DNA of 54,099 bases from Bacteroidales bacterium (GCA_017525505.1 JAFXSR010000073.1:1-54099), one strand, 5' to 3'; positions 32,009-41,132 are shown, counted from the first letter of the stretch. A program made the numbers and translations. The notes: a model not told the origin generated them from the letters alone.

Positions 32009-34468
32009 CTATCTTCCGCACAACTTGCATACCGTTTTTTTCACTTCGGCGTTGTCGAACACGCAGATGGGCAGCTTGTCGAACATTCCGCACAGGCGGG
32101 CTCCATCACGTTCGGCAGCCATCTTGACCGCTTTGGTGAAGAAACTGCTCATGTAGGTTTCCTCGCGGTGGGCGGCTAAGCTGACGTAGGAGAACAGGAA
32201 ATCGTTGGAGATGGTGGCATCATCCAAGAAGGGCTCCATGATGCTCATGGCATACATGTAATCGTAATTCTTGATGAAATAGGAGGCCAATTTATAAGCG
32301 TTCTGCCAGCTTTCCAGCTTCTTGTTGGTGATGGTCTTGATTTTGTCGAAAGTGGCGTTGTAAACGACAGCTCCTTCTGTTGTGGGAGGATTGGCATTGA
32401 TGTATTCTATAATCTTGAACTGATATTCGAGGTTGAGGTTGTTCACATCCTCCTTTGGAAGCACAGTAAACGTGTATAATTTGTCAATTTCCGCTTGGGT
32501 TTTGGCAACCTCGGCTACAGAGCTGATGGGGGTGTGGAACACTTTGCCGACAGCCACATTGTACAATACTATAGGGTTGGTGGGCTCGTAGGTCAGTGTC
32601 TTGTTCATATCGCTGACCATCTTGTCGTTGAGTGTCGAAGAAAGTAAGTATTGCATATACAGTTTGTTGTTATGCAGCTGCTGGAATTTCTTGTCAACGG
32701 GAATCTCCAGTTGGTTGACAGCATCCATGCTGTATTCGCCTGCTTCCACTTTCTTGATCATGAAATTCTGGATGGCGGTGGCCAGGCTGTAGTTCTTTTC
32801 TTCCATGGCCTTGTTGAATTTCCATGCGGCGAAGTTGGCAGCCTCGGTACTGTTGCCAGCTTTATATTCAACATGAAACACTAATTTGAAGAATCTGTGT
32901 TTGGAGAGATACTCTTCTTCCAGTTCTTTTGCGATAGCGTTGTTGTTGGCTTTCAGGTTTTTAATGGCTTCGGCTTTGGTGTACAGCGTAAGGTCATAGT
33001 GTTCGGCGTTGCTGTTGACATCGCGTTTGAAGTCTTCCCATCCGTCGCTGTAGGTGATGGTGGTGGGTGTGCCAGGATACATTTGCGCCAGTGTCTTCTG
33101 CATGTTGGTGGCGCGTTTCTTCTGGTTGTTGATTTGGGTTTGGTCGGTGCTGTAATTTAACGAAGTCTGGGCGATAATGTCTATGCTTTTTACGTTGTAT
33201 GCCGGTGCTTTGATGGCATCTTGGATGCCAGCCTCAATATCGTCTTGTGTCCAGCTCAATTGGGTAGGGGTGTACATGAATGTTATTTCATGGGTGCCCT
33301 CTTCTGAGGCGGCCACCCATTCGCCCTTGCTTTTCATGGTAGCATAGTCGGGTTTGTAATTGATTTTAGCTTGGTAGGCGGCTTTCTTGCACTCAATGGC
33401 TTTCTTGATGATGGTGCGGCATGCGTATTTGTCTTCTTTCAGCACGATGATGTTCACGTCAAATTCGGCATCGCTTTCGATGCCTTCCGGAACATTGGCG
33501 ATTTTGGCGTATAACTTACTGGATTTCTTGTCCGTGATGGTGTTGCCTTCCAGAATCTTTTCGAATATGATGGGTTTGGAGACAAAGCCGCGGTTGATTC
33601 TGTCGTTGTCAATGATGGGATGTTCGCAGTCGTATTGGCTGTGTTGCACGAAGTCCAGCACGATGGCATCGCCTTCTTTGCCAATCAGTTTCTTCAGGTA
33701 TTTGTGGTCACCGCAGTTGATAAATACTTCATTTTCTTTGACTTGTATGTATTCTGACAACACTTCGATGTTCTTGTCGGCATTGCATTTGGCGCAAACT
33801 TTCTCATCGTAGTAGGTCATGCCTGACTTGCCCTTGCTGAAAGGCACGTCTTTTTCCATGGGGTCTGGTCTGTCGGGGTTGAAGGTTAGGTCATTACCGA
33901 TGATGAAGGAAGCGTACATGCTCTTCATGTATTCGTCGGTCTCGAAGCCCATGCCGATGTAGGTATATTGTTTGTCCAGCAGTTGCTTGGCAGTTTTTAT
34001 GTTTTTCAGAATGGGTTTTATGAGTTCGAGGCAAAGGTCGTAGTAGCTGTATTCCTGGGTGCCCATGGTGGCTTTGGCCTTGGAAACCAGCTCGATAGCA
34101 TGGTAGGTAAGGCCATATTTCTTTAGACGGAAGAAGGTGGTGCGGTAGGGAGGTTCGTTCAGTACCCCTTTTTCATCCTTCAGGGCCTGGTAGTCGGCTT
34201 GCATCTGTGCGCAATCGTTCATGTCCTTGTCCGATTTCAGGGGGTCGAGGAAGAAATATTCCTCGCGGGCAAGGTTGATCATGTCGAGCATGCAGTTGTA
34301 TAGCACGTTGCTCTTGTAGTTGCCAGGGTTGAAATTTCTGGTGTATTCGTTTTTTGCTTTCAACTTCTCTGGATTGAAGTCAAGATAGGGGTTTTCTACT
34401 TGACTGAAAGACAAATTACTGATTGACAATAAGAAAACAATCAGTACGAAGGCGTATTTTTTTATCAT
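32009..34468 (-). CDS. Large exported protein with CAP-like N-terminal region, otherwise uncharacterised
   Basis: 819 residues with a signal peptide (cut after SNLSFS). Residues about 55-195 look like a divergent CAP (SCP/PR-1) domain: MLDMINLAREE, PLKSDKDMNDCAQMQADYQA, and a closing YTYIGMGFE ... YASFIIGND, which match the helix and the final strands of that fold. A middle segment (about 455-520, VKSIDIIAQTSLNYSTDQ ... RATNMQKTLAQMYPG) faintly resembles an OmpA-like domain. The C-terminal third is helical and TPR-like, ending in a CxxC (VCKLCG). Cys pairs (CAKC, CKLC) are notable for an exported protein. It is transcribed alone between rluD and the tsf terminator. No function is proposed beyond envelope location. 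Confidence 0.7.
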   Translation of the reverse strand: MIKKYAFVLIVFLLSISNLSFSQVENPYLDFNPEKLKAKNEYTRNFNPGNYKSNVLYNCMLDMINLAREEYFFLDPLKSDKDMNDCAQMQADYQALKDEKGVLNEPPYRTTFFRLKKYGLTYHAIELVSKAKATMGTQEYSYYDLCLELIKPILKNIKTAKQLLDKQYTYIGMGFETDEYMKSMYASFIIGNDLTFNPDRPDPMEKDVPFSKGKSGMTYYDEKVCAKCNADKNIEVLSEYIQVKENEVFINCGDHKYLKKLIGKEGDAIVLDFVQHSQYDCEHPIIDNDRINRGFVSKPIIFEKILEGNTITDKKSSKLYAKIANVPEGIESDAEFDVNIIVLKEDKYACRTIIKKAIECKKAAYQAKINYKPDYATMKSKGEWVAASEEGTHEITFMYTPTQLSWTQDDIEAGIQDAIKAPAYNVKSIDIIAQTSLNYSTDQTQINNQKKRATNMQKTLAQMYPGTPTTITYSDGWEDFKRDVNSNAEHYDLTLYTKAEAIKNLKANNNAIAKELEEEYLSKHRFFKLVFHVEYKAGNSTEAANFAAWKFNKAMEEKNYSLATAIQNFMIKKVEAGEYSMDAVNQLEIPVDKKFQQLHNNKLYMQYLLSSTLNDKMVSDMNKTLTYEPTNPIVLYNVAVGKVFHTPISSVAEVAKTQAEIDKLYTFTVLPKEDVNNLNLEYQFKIIEYINANPPTTEGAVVYNATFDKIKTITNKKLESWQNAYKLASYFIKNYDYMYAMSIMEPFLDDATISNDFLFSYVSLAAHREETYMSSFFTKAVKMAAERDGARLCGMFDKLPICVFDNAEVKKTVCKLCGR

Positions 34469-34536
34469 GACGAATAGATTTTATGGCATAATAATGAATA
34501 TGCAATAATAATAAAAAAAACGATACAATCATATTG

Positions 34537-34612
34537 AATTAGCAAATTAGTTAATTAGTAAATTAGCAAATGATTAGTTTGCTAATGAGATAATGTGCTA
34601 ATGTTCCAATGA
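34537..34612. repeat. GCTAAT-type simple repeats upstream of the 819-residue protein gene
   Basis: Runs of TTAGCAAATTAG, TTAGTTAATTAG and GCTAATG, related to those at 12340 and 15400. The 34469-34774 gap also holds a GGTTAGAAAGGTTAGG string (34630-34645) related to the 9-bp array at 15471, and the tsf terminator. Confidence 0.55.
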
Positions 34613-34721
34613 GGGAGGTTAGTGTTTAGAGGTTAGAAAGGTTAGGAGGATTAAATGATTATGGATTTTGAATTTTGAGCTTCGAATTCTAGTTGTCACT
34701 CCGAATCCTTTATGAACAGGC

Positions 34722-34758
34722 AAAAAAAAAGGACAACCTTTGGTCGTCCTTTTTTTTT
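34722..34758 (-). terminator. Rho-independent terminator after tsf
   Basis: GGACAACC (34731-34738) pairs with GGTCGTCC (34742-34749) with one G-U pair; an A-run lies to the left and a T-run to the right, so it can work in both directions. On the minus strand it ends the rplM-rpsI-rpsB-tsf operon, 17 bp after the tsf stop. Confidence 0.85.
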
Positions 34759-34774
34759 GAATATGATTTACAGA

Positions 34775-35773
34775 TTAGGCACCTAACTGCAAGCGGTAGA
34801 AACCGGTGCAAGCGAGTTTGCTGTCGATCTGTTTCATGAAGTCAGCCACGGTCAGTTTGCTGTCCATGATATATTCCTGACCCACGAGGGTGTTTTCTTT
34901 CAGGAACTTGTTCAGACGGCCCTGAGCGATGTTGTTGACCATGTTGTCCTGAATAGTCTTGGCTTTTTCCTCAGCGGCGCGAACTTTGATTTCGCGGGCT
35001 TTGTTAGCTTCGTCTTCAGTCAGCCAACCCTTGGTGATGTTGGAGGCGATATGATCATCGGAATCCACCAAGTTGGGATTGATACCGGCTTTCTTCAGTT
35101 CAACTTCAACGGCTTTCTGGATGAGTTCGGCCACGGTTTTCTCTTTGGCGATAGCCAATTCGTGGTCTTTCACGTCCTGGGCGATGCTGTCGCCATCAAC
35201 GGCCATGGGGTTCATGGCAGCGATCTGCATAGCGATATGGTGACCAGCTTCAGCTACATTGTCGCCAGCGATGTTGAAACCGGCGATGGTAGCCAGACGG
35301 TTGCCATTGTGGTTGTAGTAAGCCACGCAGGGAGCCTCGATGGTGTTGTAAGCGGGCAGCTCAATCTTTTCACCGGTCTTGCCAGTCATATCGAGCAGCA
35401 TTTCAGAAACCTTGCGACCTTCGATAGACAGTTCCATCAGTTCGTCTCTGGTTTTCACCTTAGCGGCCATGGCATTATCCAGAATTTTTTCGGCGAAAGC
35501 GACGAAGTCGGCGTTCTTGCCCACGAAGTCGGTCTCGCAGCTCACCACGATAACAGCACCGAAAGTATGGTCGGCGTTAGTCTTGGCGATGGCGCGGCCT
35601 TCGTTAGAAGCGCGGTCAGCACGTTTGGCGGCCACTTTCTGACCTTTCTTTCTCAGGATGTCAATAGCCTGTTCGAAATCACCGTTAGCTTCCACAAGAG
35701 CGTTCTTGCAGTCCATCATACCGGCGCCTGTTTCTTGTCTGAGTTTATTTACATCAGCAGCTGTAATAGCCAT
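34775..35773 (-). CDS. tsf: Translation elongation factor Ts
   Basis: 332 residues. EF-Ts exchanges GDP for GTP on EF-Tu. The N-terminal UBA-like part (AADVNKLRQETGAGMMDCKNALVEANGDFEQAIDILRKKG) and the core motif VVSCETDFVGKN are typical. It is longer than the about 283-residue enterobacterial protein because of extra sequence in the C-terminal half (about residues 225-300, KAREIKVRAAEEKAKTIQ and following), a common feature in Bacteroidota. It follows rpsB by 30 bp and is closed by the terminator at 34722. Confidence 0.97.
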   Translation of the reverse strand: MAITAADVNKLRQETGAGMMDCKNALVEANGDFEQAIDILRKKGQKVAAKRADRASNEGRAIAKTNADHTFGAVIVVSCETDFVGKNADFVAFAEKILDNAMAAKVKTRDELMELSIEGRKVSEMLLDMTGKTGEKIELPAYNTIEAPCVAYYNHNGNRLATIAGFNIAGDNVAEAGHHIAMQIAAMNPMAVDGDSIAQDVKDHELAIAKEKTVAELIQKAVEVELKKAGINPNLVDSDDHIASNITKGWLTEDEANKAREIKVRAAEEKAKTIQDNMVNNIAQGRLNKFLKENTLVGQEYIMDSKLTVADFMKQIDSKLACTGFYRLQLGA

Positions 35774-35803
35774 AATATCAATATTTTAAATGTTAATACT
35801 CAC

Positions 35804-36700
35804 TTATGCTTTGGAAACGGGGTTTTTCTTCACCGTTGTTCTTTTTCTTTTGGGCTTGTCGTCGTCGGAACCGTCTTCTTCCTCAACACCTTTCACCTTT
35901 TTCACAACGGGTTTGTCGTCGTTTTGGGCGGTTTCGTCGTCCTCATCGTCGCTAGCCTCAGTTCTTCTTACATCTTCTTCTTCCTCTTCAACATCGATGT
36001 TGTCCTTGTCCATCTTTCTCTCGTTCAGACCTTCGGCGATAGCGTCGCAGATAGCCTGCACGATGATGGCGATAGATTTGGAGGCGTCGTCGTTAGCGGG
36101 GATGGGGAAGTCGATGAGGTTGGGGTTGGAGTTGGTGTCAACGATAGCGAAAGTGTTGATGTTCAGGCGGCGGGCTTCGGCAACGGCGATGTGTTCTTTG
36201 AGCACGTCAACAATGAAGACAGCTGCGGGCAGGCGGGACAGGTCGGCGATAGAACCCAAGTTCTTCTCCAGTTTGGCTCTTTCACGCTGGATTTGCAGTT
36301 TCTCGCGTTTGGAGATGTTGGCGAACTGGGGGCTGGCCATCAGTTTGTCGATGTCACCCATTTTTTTCACGGCCTTGCGGATGGTGAAGAAGTTGGTGAG
36401 CATACCACCAGGCCAACGTTCAGTGACGTAAGGCATATTCACGCCTTTAACGATTTCGGCAACGGTGTCTTTAGCCTGTTTTTTGGTAGCCACGAATAAG
36501 ATCTTACGGCCGGATTTGGCAATTTGTTTAGCAGCGGCGCAAGCCTCCTGCAGTTTGTCCATAGTCTTATAGAGGTCGATAATATGGATACCGTTTTTCT
36601 CCATAAAGATGTACTGGGCCATTGCCGGGTTCCATTTTCTTCTGAGGTGTCCGAAGTGACAACCTGCTTCTAATAAATCTTCAAATTTTGGATTTGTCAT
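35804..36700 (-). CDS. rpsB: 30S ribosomal protein S2 with long charged C-terminal tail
   Basis: 298 residues. The S2 core (about 1-228) is conserved: FEDLLEAGCHFGHLRRKWNPAM at the N-terminus, TERWPGGMLTNF, and DTNSNPNLIDFPIPANDDA near its end. The remaining about 70 residues are an unusual tail, first strongly acidic (DVEEEEEDV, EASDDEDDE, EEEDGSDDD) and then basic (KPKRKRTTVKK), absent from the standard about 240-residue S2. It may project from the small subunit. Upstream, the 121-bp gap to rpsI carries a possible leader hairpin at 36747-36781. Confidence 0.97.
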   Translation of the reverse strand: MTNPKFEDLLEAGCHFGHLRRKWNPAMAQYIFMEKNGIHIIDLYKTMDKLQEACAAAKQIAKSGRKILFVATKKQAKDTVAEIVKGVNMPYVTERWPGGMLTNFFTIRKAVKKMGDIDKLMASPQFANISKREKLQIQRERAKLEKNLGSIADLSRLPAAVFIVDVLKEHIAVAEARRLNINTFAIVDTNSNPNLIDFPIPANDDASKSIAIIVQAICDAIAEGLNERKMDKDNIDVEEEEEDVRRTEASDDEDDETAQNDDKPVVKKVKGVEEEDGSDDDKPKRKRTTVKKNPVSKA

Positions 36701-36746
36701 TGTTTGTTTTGGTTTAATTTGTTTACTTTCGTTTGATTAATAAGCA

Positions 36747-36781
36747 ATTGCGGAGTAGTTCTTTCGCGAAGTCTTCGCAAT
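36747..36781 (-). promoter_or_regulatory. Possible leader hairpin of rpsB
   Basis: ATTGCG and CGCAAT at the ends pair, with an inner GCGAA-GTC-TTCGC stem at 36766-36778. It lies about 50 bp upstream of the rpsB start in a 121-bp gap. S2 leader structures regulate rpsB in other bacteria; function here is a guess. Confidence 0.35.
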
Positions 36782-36821
36782 TTCGATACTAAACATGCGC
36801 AATATATATAAATAGTATATA

Positions 36822-37208
36822 TTAACGTTTGCTGAATTGGAATCTTCTACGAGCTTTCGGCTGGCCGGGTTTCTTACGTTCCACCATACGCGGGTCTCTC
36901 TTGAGGAGGCCTTTGGCTTTAAGGGCGGGACGGTACTCGGGGTTGATTTCGCAGAGGGCGCGTGAGATGGCGAGGCGCAGGGCTTCAGCCTGGCCGGTCA
37001 TGCCGCCGCCGTCGAGGTTCACCTTGATGTCGTATTCACCTTCCACCTGTGAAATGGCGAGGGGCTGGGTGACTACGTACTGCAGGGTAGCCAAATTGAA
37101 ATATTCTTTATAGTCACGGTTGTTGATCGTGATGTTGCCACTGCCTTTTTTCATATAGATACGTGCGACAGCGGTTTTTCTTCTACCGATTGTATTGATT
37201 ACTTCCAT
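36822..37208 (-). CDS. rpsI: 30S ribosomal protein S9
   Basis: 128 residues, full length. Typical S9 features: NTIGRRKTAVARIYMKKG at the N-terminus, LDGGGMTGQAEALRLAISRAL in the middle and the basic end KKPGQPKARRRFQFSKR that reaches the P-site tRNA. It follows rplM by 5 bp. Confidence 0.97.
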   Translation of the reverse strand: MEVINTIGRRKTAVARIYMKKGSGNITINNRDYKEYFNLATLQYVVTQPLAISQVEGEYDIKVNLDGGGMTGQAEALRLAISRALCEINPEYRPALKAKGLLKRDPRMVERKKPGQPKARRRFQFSKR

Positions 37209-37213
37209 CTCTC

Positions 37214-37669
37214 TTATTTGATTTCGTTAATGTTGATGACTTTGGGGTTCTGACCTTCGTGCGGGTGGTTCGGGCCGGCATAGACATGCAGGTTGCGGAA
37301 AAGCTGGTCTCCGAGTCTGTTTTTGGGGAGCATGCCTCTGATGGCGTGTTCAACAACCTTGATGGGGTTCTTGGCGAGCACTTCTCTCGGGGTAGCGAAA
37401 CGCTGTCCGCCGGGATAGGTGGTGTGGCGCACATAAACCTTGTCGGTCATTTTCTTGCCGGTGAATCTGATTTTGTCCGCATTGACGATGATGACATTGT
37501 CACCACAATCGAAATGAGGAGTGTAGTAAGGCTTGTTCTTGCCTCTGAGGATGCGGGCAACGGCGGTGGCCAGTCTGCCGACGATCATCTCCTGGGCATC
37601 AACAACAACCCATTCTTTCTTTACGATCTTTTCGTTTGCCGAAATTGTTCTGTAACTTACTTGATCCAT
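37214..37669 (-). CDS. rplM: 50S ribosomal protein L13
   Basis: 151 residues from the ATG at 37669 (MDQVSYRTISANEK), matching the usual Bacteroidota start; an in-frame GTG 36 bp upstream is not needed. The core has WVVVDAQEMIVGRLAT, FDCGDNVIIVNAD and the C-terminal HPHEGQNPKV. First gene of the rplM-rpsI-rpsB-tsf operon, with a -7 box at 37775-37782. Confidence 0.97.
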   Translation of the reverse strand: MDQVSYRTISANEKIVKKEWVVVDAQEMIVGRLATAVARILRGKNKPYYTPHFDCGDNVIIVNADKIRFTGKKMTDKVYVRHTTYPGGQRFATPREVLAKNPIKVVEHAIRGMLPKNRLGDQLFRNLHVYAGPNHPHEGQNPKVININEIK

Positions 37670-37774
37670 TTTTTTTCTTGTTTGTGAGATGATGTCTTCA
37701 CCCACATCACCTCGATTTTCACTTAATTTCCTTTTCTAACCTAAAGGATAATAATCGGTATTTTTTTGAGGGTG

Positions 37775-37782
37775 CAAAAATA
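37775..37782 (-). promoter_or_regulatory. -7 box for the rplM operon
   Basis: TATTTTTG on the minus strand, about 105 bp before the rplM ATG. Confidence 0.65.
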
Positions 37783-37853
37783 CAACTTTTTTATATATAA
37801 AATGCGTTAAAAAAAATTTTTTTTTGAAATGTTCTTTGTGTAAATAAAATTAT

Positions 37854-37861
37854 TATATTTG
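37854..37861 (+). promoter_or_regulatory. -7 box for the secE-rpo operon
   Basis: TATATTTG, divergent from the rplM promoter. The leader to the secE ATG at 38114 is about 245 nt, purine-rich, with a GGGAATTTCCC palindrome near 38054-38064. No tRNA gene or tuf precedes secE. Confidence 0.6.
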
Positions 37862-38113
37862 CCGACCATATAAAATGTAACGTTGCGTAGAAGTGAGTGA
37901 CGGAGAAAAACGTGTGTAATTGCTTGAAATTGCGCATGTTACAAAGCGATGGAGCGGTTTTTGGATTTTCCGTAAGAGGTGAAAAATGTGCAAAAAATGG
38001 GAGGAAAATTCCGAAATCGGGAAAAAATCAGAGTGGGGCGGAGGCGAAATTTGGGAATTTCCCGCTTGAAAAATGAAAAAAAGTGAATCAAAAATAGAAA
38101 AAATTGCTCGAAA

Positions 38114-38302
38114 ATGAAAATAGTAAATTACATCAAGGAATGTTATGACGAACTGGTGCACAAAGTGACCTGGCCGTCAGCTCAGGATCTTCAGAGTAGC
38201 GTTTTGGTAGTATCCATTGCTTCCCTAATCATAGCACTCATTGTGTTTTTGATGGATGTTATCTTCAACGCAGGGATGGGCTTGCTCTTCCCGACTATTT
38301 AA
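38114..38302 (+). CDS. secE: Preprotein translocase subunit SecE
   Basis: 62 residues, the short one-helix SecE. The amphipathic KECYDELVHKVTWPSAQDLQ is the conserved cytoplasmic helix and VVSIASLIIALIVFLMDVIF the membrane helix. With SecY and SecG it forms the export channel. It heads the secE-nusG-rplKAJL-rpoBC cluster. Confidence 0.93.
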   Translation: MKIVNYIKECYDELVHKVTWPSAQDLQSSVLVVSIASLIIALIVFLMDVIFNAGMGLLFPTI

Positions 38303-38347
38303 TTTTCAGTAGTTTAAAATAGGTATTTAACCGAAAACGAATTTGAA

Positions 38348-38899
38348 ATGGCAGAGATCGAACACAAGTGGTATGTGATCAAGACGGTCACGGGCACGGA
38401 GAAGAAGGTGAAGCAGAACATCGAGAGCGAGGTTGAGGCTTCACACTTGAAAGATTTCGTGTCGCGTGTCCTGATTCCGACCGAGAAGTATTACCAGATC
38501 CGCAACGGCAAGAAGATCAGCAAGGAGAGGAACTACTTTCCCGGCTACATCTTTGTCGAGGCAATGATGCTGGGCGAGGTACACCATGTTCTGCTGAACA
38601 TCCCCGGTGTGCTGGGCTTCGTAGGCTGCAAGAAGAAAACTGATCCCCCCATCGCGCTCCGTCCCGCCGAGGTAACCCGCATGTTAGGCAAGGCCGACGA
38701 ATTGCTTGAGCAAGACGAGTCCTTCTCTCTCCCCTTCATCGTGGGCGAAGAAATCAAAGTCATTGACGGTCCTTTCAGCACTTTTAACGGCATTATCGAA
38801 GAGATCAATCCCGAGAAAAAGAAACTGAAGGTTATGGTGAAAATCTTCGGACGTAAGACTCCGCTCGAGCTGAGTTTTATGCAAGTTGAAAAGGTCTAA
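38348..38899 (+). CDS. nusG: Transcription termination/antitermination protein NusG
   Basis: 183 residues. The NGN domain starts KWYVIKTVTGTEKKVKQNI and holds NYFPGYIFVEA and GVLGFVG; the C-terminal KOW domain reads IKVIDGPFSTFNGIIEEI. It binds the RNA polymerase clamp and modulates pausing and ribosome coupling. Length and order in the cluster (between secE and rplK) are normal. Confidence 0.97.
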   Translation: MAEIEHKWYVIKTVTGTEKKVKQNIESEVEASHLKDFVSRVLIPTEKYYQIRNGKKISKERNYFPGYIFVEAMMLGEVHHVLLNIPGVLGFVGCKKKTDPPIALRPAEVTRMLGKADELLEQDESFSLPFIVGEEIKVIDGPFSTFNGIIEEINPEKKKLKVMVKIFGRKTPLELSFMQVEKV

Positions 38900-38938
38900 A
38901 TACCGCAAATAGTTACAAACAAAAAAAATTAACAAACA

Positions 38939-39388
38939 ATGGCAAAAGAAGTAGCTGGACTTATTAAGTTACAAATCAAAGGTGGCGCCGCCAATCCATC
39001 TCCCCCAGTAGGACCTGCCTTGGGTGCCAAGGGTGTGAACATCATGGAATTTTGTAAACAGTTCAATGCTCGTACGCAAGATCTGGCCGGCAAGTTAGTG
39101 CCTGTCATCATCACTGTTTACAAGGATAAATCTTTTGATTTTGTCACCAAAACGCCGCCGGTTGCTGTACAGTTGTTGGAAGCAGCCAAAATTCAAAAAG
39201 GATCCAAGGAGCCAAACCGTAACAAGGTTGCCACGATTACTTGGGACCAGGTGAAAGCCATCGCGGAAATCAAGATGCCCGACTTGAACTGTTTCGAGTT
39301 GCCGTCTGCCATGAGCATGGTCGCCGGTACCGCAAGAAGCATGGGTATCAACGTGAAGGGCGGAACCAATCCTTTTGAACAAAATTAA
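38939..39388 (+). CDS. rplK: 50S ribosomal protein L11
   Basis: 149 residues, slightly longer than the about 142 of other bacteria. N-terminal domain with [24 protein letters not shown] (cut here to its key Pro-rich loop) and the C-terminal rRNA-binding domain ending [11 protein letters not shown]. It binds the GTPase-associated centre of 23S rRNA. Confidence 0.97.
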   Translation: MAKEVAGLIKLQIKGGAANPSPPVGPALGAKGVNIMEFCKQFNARTQDLAGKLVPVIITVYKDKSFDFVTKTPPVAVQLLEAAKIQKGSKEPNRNKVATITWDQVKAIAEIKMPDLNCFELPSAMSMVAGTARSMGINVKGGTNPFEQN

Positions 39389-39409
39389 TAACAAGTAAAC
39401 CAAAACAAC

Positions 39410-40105
39410 ATGGCTAAAATATCAAAAAAACGCAAAGAAGCTTTTGCTAAATTTGATAAGAGCAAAGTGTATCCCGTTGCCGAAGCTGTTCAGATCGTGA
39501 AGGATATCACCTACACCAAATTTGACGCCTCCTTCGACATCGACGTCCGCCTGGGCGTTGACCCCCGAAAGGCCAATCAGATGGTGAGAGGTATAGTGAC
39601 CCTTCCCCACGGAACCGGTAAGGTGGTGAGAGTGCTTGTTCTTTGCACCCCCGACAAGGAGGATGAGGCAAAAGCAGCTGGCGCCGACTATGTGGGACTG
39701 GACGAATACGTTGACAAGATCAAGAAAGGTTGGACCGACGTTGACGTCATCATCACTATGCCGAGCGTTATGCCTAAAATCGGTGCCCTCGGTAAAATCC
39801 TGGGTCCCCGTGGCTTGATGCCGAACCCCAAAGCCGGTACGGTTACCATGGAAATCGGTAAGGCTGTTGCTGATGTGAAAGCCGGTAAGATTGACTTCAA
39901 AGTTGACAAATTCGGTATCATTCACTCTGGTATCGGCAAAGTTAGCTTCGACGCTAACAAACTCGTGGAAAATACCCGCGAGATGATGTCAACTATTATC
40001 AAGCTGAAACCGACTGCCGCAAAAGGAACATACGTAAAGAGCATTTACCTTTCCAGTACCATGAGCCCCGGTGTACAAGTTGATGTGAAATCAGTTACAT
40101 TATAA
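39410..40105 (+). CDS. rplA: 50S ribosomal protein L1
   Basis: 231 residues. Conserved blocks are [32 protein letters not shown] and [16 protein letters not shown]1 forms the mobile stalk at the E site and in other bacteria represses its own operon. It is 21 bp after rplK and 18 bp before rplJ. Confidence 0.97.
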   Translation: MAKISKKRKEAFAKFDKSKVYPVAEAVQIVKDITYTKFDASFDIDVRLGVDPRKANQMVRGIVTLPHGTGKVVRVLVLCTPDKEDEAKAAGADYVGLDEYVDKIKKGWTDVDVIITMPSVMPKIGALGKILGPRGLMPNPKAGTVTMEIGKAVADVKAGKIDFKVDKFGIIHSGIGKVSFDANKLVENTREMMSTIIKLKPTAAKGTYVKSIYLSSTMSPGVQVDVKSVTL

Positions 40106-40123
40106 TCAAAAAAAAGCTAAAGT

Positions 40124-40642
40124 ATGAAACAAGAACAGAAAAGCGTTATCATTGATGCCATCGCGAAGGATTTAGCTGAGTATTCCCATGTATATGTAAC
40201 CGATATCTCAGGCTTTACGGTAGAGAATGTCAATCAGCTCAGAAGACTGTGCTTCCGTCGCAACATTAAGCTGAAAGTGGTGAAAAACACCCTGCTGAAA
40301 CGCGCTATGGACCAGTCAGAAGTTGACTACTCAGAAATCTATCCCGCATTAGCCGGCACAACTTCAATCATGCTGTCCAACACGGGAAACGCTCCCGCGA
40401 AGGTTATCAAGGAATTCCGCACTAAATACAAAAAGCCCATCCTGAAGGCAGCATTCATCGAAGAGGCAACTTATTTCGGTGACGATCAATTGGATAATCT
40501 CTGCAACATCAAGTCAAGAGAAGAACTGATCGGTGACATCGTAGGTCTGTTGCAGTCACCTGCACGCAACGTCATCTCTGCATTGCAGTCTGGCGGTGGC
40601 AAACTCGCAGGCATCGTGAAGACCTTGTCAGAAAGAAATTAA
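40124..40642 (+). CDS. rplJ: 50S ribosomal protein L10
   Basis: 172 residues. N-terminal rRNA-binding part with VYVTDISGFTVENVNQLRR and KVVKNTLLKRAMD; the C-terminal helix binds L7/L12 dimers. It is the base of the stalk and is cotranscribed with rplL, 51 bp downstream. Confidence 0.97.
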   Translation: MKQEQKSVIIDAIAKDLAEYSHVYVTDISGFTVENVNQLRRLCFRRNIKLKVVKNTLLKRAMDQSEVDYSEIYPALAGTTSIMLSNTGNAPAKVIKEFRTKYKKPILKAAFIEEATYFGDDQLDNLCNIKSREELIGDIVGLLQSPARNVISALQSGGGKLAGIVKTLSERN

Positions 40643-40693
40643 AAAACAAAACAATCAATCAATTTAGTAAAAAACCATTAAAAGAATACAATT

Positions 40694-41074
40694 ATGGCAG
40701 ATTTGAAAGCATTTGCAGAACAATTAGTAAATTTGACCGTTAAGGAAGTTAACGAACTGGCTCAAATTTTGAAAGAAGAATACGGTATTGAACCCGCAGC
40801 CGCAGCAGTAGCAGTAGCAGCTCCCGCAGCAGGTGGCGCTGGCGCAGCAGCAGCTGAAGAGAAAACCGAATTCGACGTTATCCTGAAAGCAGCTGGCCCC
40901 AACAAATTGGCCGTTGTCAAATTGGTGAAAGAACTGACCAGCCTCGGTCTGAAGGAAGCTAAGGAATTAGTTGACGGTGCTCCCAAGGCTGTTAAGGAAG
41001 GCGTTTCCAAAGACGAAGCTGAAGGCTTGAGAAAATCATTGGAAGAAGCCGGCGCTGAAGTAGAAGTTAAATAA
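40694..41074 (+). CDS. rplL: 50S ribosomal protein L7/L12
   Basis: 126 residues. N-terminal dimer domain ([19 protein letters not shown]), an Ala/Gly-rich hinge (about 38-55) and the C-terminal factor-binding domain ([23 protein letters not shown], then [19 protein letters not shown]). Multiple copies form the flexible stalk that recruits translation GTPases. Confidence 0.97.
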   Translation: MADLKAFAEQLVNLTVKEVNELAQILKEEYGIEPAAAAVAVAAPAAGGAGAAAAEEKTEFDVILKAAGPNKLAVVKLVKELTSLGLKEAKELVDGAPKAVKEGVSKDEAEGLRKSLEEAGAEVEVK

Positions 41075-41100
41075 TTTTACTCCGCTAATACGACAATCAG

Positions 41101-41132
41101 TACAACGCTTTCACTCCGGTGAAAGCCTTGTA
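41101..41132 (+). terminator. Strong hairpin between rplL and rpoB, likely attenuator
   Basis: GCTTTCAC (41107-41114) pairs perfectly with GTGAAAGC (41119-41126) around TCCG, and the outer TACAA/TTGTA arms extend the stem. A moderately T-rich tail (TTATTGTTGTATTT) follows. It lies in the 224-bp rplL-rpoB gap and could reduce rpoBC transcription relative to the ribosomal genes, as the rplL-rpoB attenuator does in enterobacteria. The rest of the gap has no clear promoter. Confidence 0.65.

Noticed and set aside
35051..36499. Long plus-strand open frame (482 codons) opposite tsf and rpsB
   Set aside because: It is the mirror of two certain conserved genes; its translation is low-complexity (runs of Ser, Phe, Val, Gly) and matches no family.
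37706..38113. tRNA-Trp or tuf upstream of secE, expected from the usual order
   Set aside because: No tRNA-like T arm, CCA or EF-Tu sequence is visible in this gap.
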